The notes under the pieces: generated by a model
The model's database searches: none
What the model saw: only the letters and a program-made list of their open reading frames with translations
Told to the model about the DNA's origin: nothing
Shown here: in pieces, positions 5,756-10,791 of the stretch
Layout: the number at the start of each line of letters is the position of its first letter
Position numbering within the stretch: the first letter of the stretch is position 1
Translations under genes and position numbers: made by a program
Assembly (NCBI GenBank): GCA_002284615.2
Contig: MU069513.1
Span: 349,129 to 359,919, forward strand
Direction: 5' to 3'
From: Dunaliella salina
Taxonomy: Eukaryota > Chlorophyta > Chlorophyceae > Chlamydomonadales > Dunaliellaceae
DNA length: 10,791 bases

Positions 5756-5945
5756 AATCATTGACTTGCTGGTGTTGTATTGGTGGGTAGGGCCTTTGTT
5801 CATTCAATGCCCTCAGTCCTTTTGACCATCCTTTTGGAGGGAGCCTTATCACCAGAACAGGACCTTTTTTTTAAAGCAAGGACCCTCCAACATTTTGCCT
5901 GGGCAATGATTGCAACGATTGTAAGGAAAATTTCGAACGGCACAC
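5756..5945 (+). terminator. candidate 3' UTR with TGTAA poly(A) signal
   Basis: TGTAA at 5920-5924 is the usual polyadenylation signal of Chlamydomonas and its relatives, normally some 10-20 nt before the cleavage site. It lies about 165 nt after the stop codon, a reasonable 3' UTR length, so cleavage near 5935-5945 is expected if the organism is a green alga of this kind. A second signal lies further on at 6360. Confidence 0.45.
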
Positions 5946-6258
5946 CCAACAGCCCGATATACCCCTCCGCCCTGAATAATTGCCCAAACAATGACAGAGA
6001 AAAAAAAAGGTCTTGAGCATCCAGTCCTGAGCATTGTGCCCTCAATGACCCTGCGCATACACCTCACACCGCCCATGCTAACTTTCTGGAAACACTGAGT
6101 AGTATGCACAAGGATGCTCTCTCCCACCTGTCTGTCGTAGAGAGCAGCATGTCACGCCGAAAGTCTGCTGCAACGAGAAACTGCTGCACAGGGTTATTTG
6201 TCTGTCATGGTCAAGTGTGTGAGGTGTGACCTGTATTTTGGTGGGACTTTTCCATGGA
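5946..6258. other. stretch without a recognisable gene
   Basis: Intergenic DNA, or extended 3' UTR if the distal signal at 6360 is used. Short open frames on both strands (such as minus 5849-6127) show nothing protein-like. Confidence 0.4.
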
Positions 6259-6274
6259 CTCTCTCTCTCTCTCT
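6259..6274. repeat. (CT)n microsatellite
   Basis: A short run of eight CT dinucleotides, followed by a pyrimidine-rich stretch. Confidence 0.9.
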
Positions 6275-6327
6275 TATTTATCCTTCCTGTGGAGCATCCT
6301 TCTTAGTATTAGCGCATTTCTTTTCAT

Positions 6328-6364
6328 CCCTGGCCATGTGCCAGGGGTGTTACTCCTGATGTAA
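6328..6364 (+). terminator. hairpin followed by TGTAA, possible distal poly(A) signal
   Basis: A perfect 7-bp stem, ccctggc/gccaggg with a 5-nt loop (6328-6346), is followed 14 nt later by TGTAA (6360-6364). If transcription from the gene ending at 5755 reads this far, this would be an alternative, longer 3' end. It could also belong to an unrecognised transcript. Confidence 0.3.
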
Positions 6365-6834
6365 TGCAAGCCTGGTCAGCCATTCCGCCTCTTGTCTGCT
6401 CTCTTCAACATCTCTGGTGCTGTTCAGCCATGCCAGCACTCGAGCAACATCAGCAAAGCAAGACACAAGCTGAAGCTGCAATGGATGCTGTACGCAACAG
6501 CATCACCCCTCTACATTCTCTTAACACATAGGACACTGCACTCCAGACACTGTTTTGGCTGCGTCAGTTTCTCAGCCTGACAAGCACTCGCACTAAGAAA
6601 CCAGCTCGTTTGAATCACATCTATAGCTCCCTACCAAGGGACCTGCTGGAAACATTGCCAACAAAATTTTCAATCTTATCAAGGAGTGTCATGAGGTGGC
6701 TCTGCAAGATATGCATCACTGAAATTAAACCTGCAACCTCCAAACACTTCAGAATCAGGGGGATCAGCGACCTCCGAAAATTGCTCTGTGACAAATCCAA
6801 ATCTGTCCACCACGTACATTACAATTTGCCTTAG
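6364..6834 (+). pseudogene. coding-like frame broken by one TAG, unrecognised
   Basis: From ATG 6364 one frame stays open for 55 codons to TAG (6529-6531), then for 100 more to TAG at 6832-6834. The first part contains MPALEQHQQSKTQAEAAMDA, a Gln/Ala/Glu-rich and possibly coiled segment. It follows a good acceptor-like tract ending in gttcag at 6427, so an exon starting at 6428 is an alternative. The second part begins DTALQTLFWLRQFLSLTSTR and is basic. In the frame starting at 6627 a short open stretch (PTKGPAGNIANKIFNLIKEC) also looks protein-like, hinting at a frameshift. I know no matching family. It may be a decayed gene, a mobile-element remnant or chance; the open antisense frame at 6679-6966 competes with it. 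Confidence 0.25.
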
Positions 6835-6966
6835 GCCCACCTGGCTCTCACCTTCAATGGAATCTAGGGTTTCGACCTTCAGCCAGATAGTTTGGCTGCT
6901 TGGCTGCTCAACGGTTCCAGCCACCGAGAAATTTTTCATGAGGTCAGAAATAAGATAAGGTGACAT
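6679..6966 (-). CDS. possible exon or small ORF, unrecognised acidic protein segment
   Basis: On the minus strand, 95 codons run from ATG (6964-6966) to TGA (6679-6681). The product is acidic and varied, with stretches such as TIWLKVETLDSIEGE and IVMYVVDRFGFVTEQFSEVA and no low complexity. Just upstream of the ATG the sequence gtccttgtag could be an acceptor that would add four codons (GCA GAT ATA GCG); otherwise that TAG is an in-frame stop. The composition looks more like real protein than most open frames here, with alternating hydrophobic and charged residues as in beta strands. No family was recognised and no partner exon found. It overlaps the broken plus-strand frame at 6364-6834; at most one of the two is likely to be genuine. 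Confidence 0.3.
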   Translation of the reverse strand: MSPYLISDLMKNFSVAGTVEQPSSQTIWLKVETLDSIEGESQVGLRQIVMYVVDRFGFVTEQFSEVADPPDSEVFGGCRFNFSDAYLAEPPHDTP

Positions 6967-7605
6967 CGCTATATCTGCCTACAAGGACAGCTGAGCGGAA
7001 ACACTGGGGCCTGTAACCAGACCTGGCCAAATAAAAAAGGGCTCGACTCACAAAACTTGGCCTGGATAACAAGTCATGTCTGTTGTGGTACGGTGATTAA
7101 TGAAAATCAGGAATAAACGAAGAGTCTCATTAGGTATTGCTACTGCAAGAATCAAGAATAAGAATTCTCAGAACTAGCCTGAGTGTAGTAGAATACTCCT
7201 GACTCGCCCTATAAAATTCTGTGAGTAGACTCTACTCGGAGGGGAAATCAGATAATAGTTGTGCAACAGTCCTCCTAAGAGAACACATAGGAAGGCAAGA
7301 ACAAAGGAACACAGCGTATTTTTCATCTAGGAGTCTCCTTGGTCACATTGATCACATCCAGAAGAGTGCTCGCCTCAGTGATGTCTCAACTCTCAGGGTG
7401 TGTGCATACAATCAAAACGCGTATGTTTCTCAGTGTGTGCTTGCCTTACTCAGGGTACAGATACCTAGGGACAGAAAAAGGCGCTTCATGAACAGACAAA
7501 GGTTACAGAAAGGAGGAGCCACCCAGTGATGACTCATCATGATGGCATCGGATGCTTAGCTAATTTCACTAATGTTCACGTGCTCATTGTGCTTTTTTTT
7601 TTGCT
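6967..7605. other. stretch without a supported gene
   Basis: A plus-strand frame of 102 codons (7221-7529) has only a GTG start directly after an upstream stop, and no splice context or recognisable motif. A 15-nt palindrome, gagtaga-c-tctactc, lies at 7223-7237. A long T-tract (7593-7602) precedes the possible acceptor described next. Confidence 0.4.
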
Positions 7606-7613
7606 TTGCTAAG

Positions 7614-7800
7614 GTTCCAGCATTACATACGCCTCACAGCATTTTTTTCTCAAATCAAGAACAAACTCCCTCATTACTACAGGCTGCCCCCTAAAACATT
7701 GAGTAACGTAATGCACCTATCTAGGCCAGAGCATGCAGCGAAAATTCTGAGGTCCAACAAGACTGCCCAGGTCAACATCTGCTTGCAGCACCTTGCTTAG
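7614..7800 (+). CDS. possible 3'-terminal exon, unrecognised
   Basis: A strong pyrimidine tract (ten consecutive T, then gctttgctaag) ends in AG at 7612-7613. With one base completing a split codon, the frame from TTC at 7615 is open for 61 codons to TAG at 7798-7800. It includes FSQIKNKLPHYYRLPPKTLS, then HAAKILRSNKTAQVNICLQH. The peptide is basic and varied. No donor or upstream exon was found and no family is recognised, so this may be chance or the remnant of a mobile element. Confidence 0.2.
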
Positions 7801-8397
7801 TGTAGTGCTGTTGCTGCGCAGTAAAGCATTGTAGAACCTGACTGCTGCACGGAATCAGTAAAACTGCAAAGGTTCATGACCACATTCCCGCAGCACAGAC
7901 CAGCTTGGAGTGTTACGCTTTACCCCCAAGAAAACATTTGAATAAGCACGGGTGCACAGTTTGCAAAGGACAGTCCCATTCAGCGCCTTTTTTCATATAT
8001 TTTGTACCCCAGTTTTGGCAAGCATACATGCTAGCCTGCTAGCAGGGAGAGCACATGCTCTAGGCAGCCAGAGCATGGTATTCAGCCTGTCCGTCAAGTG
8101 TTACTCTGATGCAAATTGCCTGATCAGCACCTGTGGCAGCGCGCCCATCAAACCCCCTTCCAGATGCCCTCTGAAAGCAAAGTGGATGCCTAGTGTTAAT
8201 GACGGTGGATAATCTTTGGATGGCATGATCCCTGAGCTTGGATGCTAGTGATTTGGTTTTCTGTTTGGTAAGACCCAGATTTATGAGAGGTGTAATTGTC
8301 AGCTCATAGTAAATCGTGCCCCCCCACATCAATTAAGATGGTATGCAAAGTCATTTTGTTGTTCCTGTTTGGGTTTCTTAAGCTGCGTGTTTTAAGT
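7801..8397. other. stretch without a supported gene
   Basis: Short frames on both strands (plus 7952-8212; minus 8060-8332) overlap each other and show no recognisable motif. No repeats beyond small palindromes (around 8028-8061) were seen. Confidence 0.4.
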
Positions 8398-8874
8398 CTA
8401 GTTATGGTGTAGGAATGTTGAGTCCGTGCACATTCTAATGGGATGAAGGGAGTGTGATAAAGGCCGAGATTTGAGATCAACAACAAGCTGGCTCAAATCA
8501 AAAGGGCTCTTTGAACGTATATTCTGCTGGAAACCATGAGCATGTTGCAGGCCATTTATGGCAATGGCCAGAAGGTGTGAAGTCCAGCAGAAACAACTTC
8601 TGGAACTCAGTGCAATATCAGCACGGAATAACCTGCTGAAGGAGGGTTCTGTTGCATTGGATGAGAGAATTGTAGAGATGCACACTTTTTCGGAACCAGT
8701 GCAGTCAAATAGGCTCGATCCCACACTCACAAAGCAAACTCCAAACAAGTACTTGGCAGTCGAACTCCGTGGATGCCATAGGGATCGCAGTAGCCATTTG
8801 TGGATGCAGTTGTCCACCTCTGACCTGCTTGTAGTTTGTGGGGAGTAGCCCAAATCTAGCATGCATACATACAT
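8398..8874 (-). other. longest minus-strand open frame on the right side, unrecognised
   Basis: The frame is open for 158 codons from ATG to a stop at 8398-8400. Its product is Ser- and Cys-rich (for example ADIALSSRSCFCWTSHLLAI) without a domain I recognise, signal peptide or repeats. The plus strand of the same DNA also has a 96-codon ATG frame (8558-8848, beginning MAMARRCEVQQKQLLELSAI) that is more polar and helix-like. Two opposed open frames over one stretch suggest either that one is real and the other its shadow, or that both are chance. Neither has splice-site support. Confidence 0.15.
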
Positions 8875-9581
8875 GCTGGGAAATCATACGACTGGAAGAG
8901 CCATAAGTAGGCATGAAGCTGGTGAATAAGCATTGGCAAAGGTGCTCACACGTGCCCTGCTGGCCAAACCTGGTTGCAAGGCTTCTTTTGCAGCAGACTT
9001 GTTTTTTTGAAACTATACAATCTAAAGCACAGCAAGTGGTCGGGATGTATGGCCCTCTCACCATGCTCTCCTCACTTATCTATTCACAAGTTAGGTCTGC
9101 AACAGGTTTATTCGAGGTACATTTTTGCATTTTTCTTGCTCCTCTGGACAGCAACTGGAGCTCCAGCTGGAGCTCGAGCAAGAGGAGAAACCCCTGTAGG
9201 AGGAGAAAATTTTAACTGCCAGCCCAATGTTCACCCCCAAGGGCTCCTCTGTTCGGCACCAAAACCACACCCGCAGACGCATCTAGAAGCCAGCGCACTT
9301 TTAAAATCTCCCGGAACGCCATGGACAGGGGCGATGGATGCTATTGCTTGGAAGGGTCTTGCACAGCAAGAAGGCCATCCTTGTTTCCTCTTCTAGAACC
9401 ACTAAATTTTGCAGCTTCATGTATTGCAATTCACATTCACATTCAAGAATGTATAGCTGGCATTAATTTCACTTTTGAACGCAAAAAAACACCCGCTTTG
9501 ACCCATTTTAATGATCCGTTTTGACCAGAATTTTTGTCATCCGTTTCTGGGCCTGCTTTGGCTGTTTGCAAATTGTGCACC
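8875..9581. other. stretch without a supported gene
   Basis: A plus-strand frame (8974-9396, 140 codons) includes a hydrophobic segment (YIFAFFLLLWTA) followed by a Gly/Pro/Ala-rich part, but its start is non-ATG or lies in unlikely sequence and no motif is recognised. An 18-bp perfect palindrome, GAGCTCCAGCTGGAGCTC, lies at 9158-9175. Confidence 0.4.
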
Positions 9582-9633
9582 CAGCTGCCCCTGATCCTAA
9601 TCACGGCCAGCTGCCCCTAATCCTAATCACGAG
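9582..9633. repeat. 26-bp tandem duplication
   Basis: Two adjacent units, cagctgcccctgatcctaat plus cacggc (9582-9607) and cagctgcccctaatcctaat plus cacgag (9608-9633), differ at two or three positions. Confidence 0.93.
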
Positions 9634-10102
9634 CAGGCAACCCCGGCCCAAGTACGGTCCCATAAGGCCTCCATTCAGCTGCACTTCTTACAGGGCCCAG
9701 GCAACAGAAACAAAAGGCTGTGATTGTTTTGTTTCATAAATGAAACTTTTGAAACGAGCAGTGTTTAAAGCATCTGATTTTCATGAGGCACAAGCGGGAC
9801 TGCACAGAGGACTAGCACAACAAACCACAACAAACAAGCTCATTGGAACGATTGGTTACCACCGATCGGACATAGTAAACGTCTCTTTGACATGCGTGAC
9901 TTTTCCACATATAACTAAGAACCAACGGACGCTCTTGTAACCAGATAGAATGATTCCTGGCTACCAACTTAAGCGCGCTCTGCTGAGCGATGCAGCGTGC
10001 CACAACCCCTCAAAATTTATTAAATCCTCACCAATGGCATGTGCACTCACCATAACCAATGGTTGAAATCAAATTCTGCACAGGCATAAGGCCTAAAATC
10101 AA
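9634..10102. other. stretch without a supported gene
   Basis: It contains two overlapping small inverted repeats: gaaacaaaa (9707-9715) against ttttgtttc (9727-9735), and gtttcat (9731-9737) against atgaaac (9740-9746). A 66-codon ATG frame follows (9740-9940, beginning MKLLKRAVFKASDFHEAQAG) with no recognisable motif. Confidence 0.4.
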
Positions 10103-10408
10103 TTGGAAGCGGCACAACAGCAGAATGTAGCCTTCTGTAATCTTATTAGCGCTACAGCTGTTGCCCTCCAAACCAAAATCATGGGTGTTTATGAAATATT
10201 ACACCAAGCAAACCCTTCACCAATGCTCAGCCATCAATGCAACGTTCAGTTTGCTCGCAAACTTCATGCCCATTCTAATGAGTCCGCCCATCGGTTTGTT
10301 ACTATTAGGCGTGCTATTGAAATCAAACATCTCAAAGCTAGATTCCAGAGCCAGGTCCAGCAACCCTCCAGATCATCAACCCCTTTTTGCTCAAAACCCT
10401 TGCGTTGA
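10103..10408 (+). other. open, protein-like frame without ATG start, unrecognised
   Basis: Open for 101 codons after an in-frame TAA (10094-10096), with only TTG as a possible start. The peptide is varied and basic (ISATAVALQTKIMGVYEILH, then FARKLHAHSNESAHRFVTIR). It could be an internal fragment of a decayed gene or mobile element. A second plus-strand frame (10161-10427) overlaps it. No splice sites or family were recognised. Confidence 0.15.
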
Positions 10409-10707
10409 AGGGGACTCACGACTCTGAGGAGTTTATATGCCTCTTTTTCCTTAATTAATGTATGGAGAGTCTCCTCTGCCTAGTTTTTCATTCTTCTCTT
10501 TTCTGTTCTTAATGGACGTCTAGCCCTGCTCTCATCGAACACAGAATTTCACTAAGAATCACTTTATTTAATCCGCTCAACCTGGATTTTCAGCTTGCAC
10601 ATGTAGTAAAACTGTTGTTCTGCGTTCCAACAGCACATAGGTTTTGTGACTGATGGATTCTGTGCCATGCTGATTAGGCTGTGCCAGGTTTACACGACTT
10701 CAGGCTC

Positions 10708-10708
<1 letters not shown>
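10409..10708. other. stretch without a recognisable gene
   Basis: AT-leaning DNA leading into the terminal (TG)n tract. No repeat, RNA gene or coding signal was seen. Confidence 0.5.

Positions 10709-10791
<83 letters not shown>
10709..10791. repeat. (TG)n microsatellite at window end
   Basis: An uninterrupted TG run of 83 bases extends to the window edge, so its full length is unknown. It has the same motif and orientation as the tract at the start of the window. Confidence 0.97.

Noticed and set aside
8398..8874. A confident gene call for the 158-codon minus-strand frame
   Set aside because: No motif, splice site or start context supports it, and an opposed 96-codon frame covers the same DNA; it is listed only as a low-confidence open frame.

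Overview
The window looks like nuclear DNA of a eukaryote. It has moderate GC, long gene-poor stretches, (TG)n and (GAAA)n microsatellites, minisatellites, a short inverted-repeat element, and at least one spliced gene whose last exon carries a poly-Gln run and Lys-rich tails. That style of C-terminus, together with TGTAA motifs downstream of the stop, fits a chlorophyte green alga (a Dunaliella or Chlamydomonas relative). This placement is inference from style, not from a recognised marker gene. Nothing suggests a prokaryotic operon, a CRISPR array, a prophage or a rRNA gene.

Layout. The window opens (1-141) and closes (10709-10791) in (TG)n tracts, so it may be a whole contig that stopped assembling in the same microsatellite at both ends. 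At 226-349 there is a possible short terminal exon behind a good splice acceptor. From 510 to 1734 lies an array of about 11 degenerate units of roughly 117 bp, followed by a (GAAA)n tract. The stretch 2058-4080 is a mosaic of repeats: a hairpin-forming repeat family in several copies, a 448-bp element with 25-bp terminal inverted repeats (2619-3066) holding very G-rich DNA, a 78-nt precursor-like hairpin (3281-3358), and an almost perfect 145-bp-period direct repeat. A six-copy 17-bp minisatellite (4181-4282) and a minus-strand tRNA-like segment (about 4736-4819) follow.

The best-supported gene is on the plus strand. Its 3'-terminal exon is 5240-5755 (171 codons plus stop), with a candidate 3' UTR and TGTAA signals at 5920 and 6360. 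Immediately upstream, the end of the intron and the first 18 or so codons of this exon are present in two additional decayed copies, in tandem at a period of about 116 bp. One copy keeps its acceptor but reaches an early stop; the other has lost both the acceptor AG and the frame. The rest of this gene was not found in the window.

The right half (6364-10700) holds only weak coding-like segments: a 157-codon frame broken by one TAG with an open antisense frame over its 3' half, a possible terminal exon at 7614-7800, and open frames at 8398-8874, 8974-9396, 9740-9940 and 10103-10408. I recognise no family in any of them; they may be decayed mobile-element coding sequence, unrecognised exons, or chance. 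No multi-gene system working together is visible. The interest of the window lies in its repeat biology and in the duplicated intron-exon junction.
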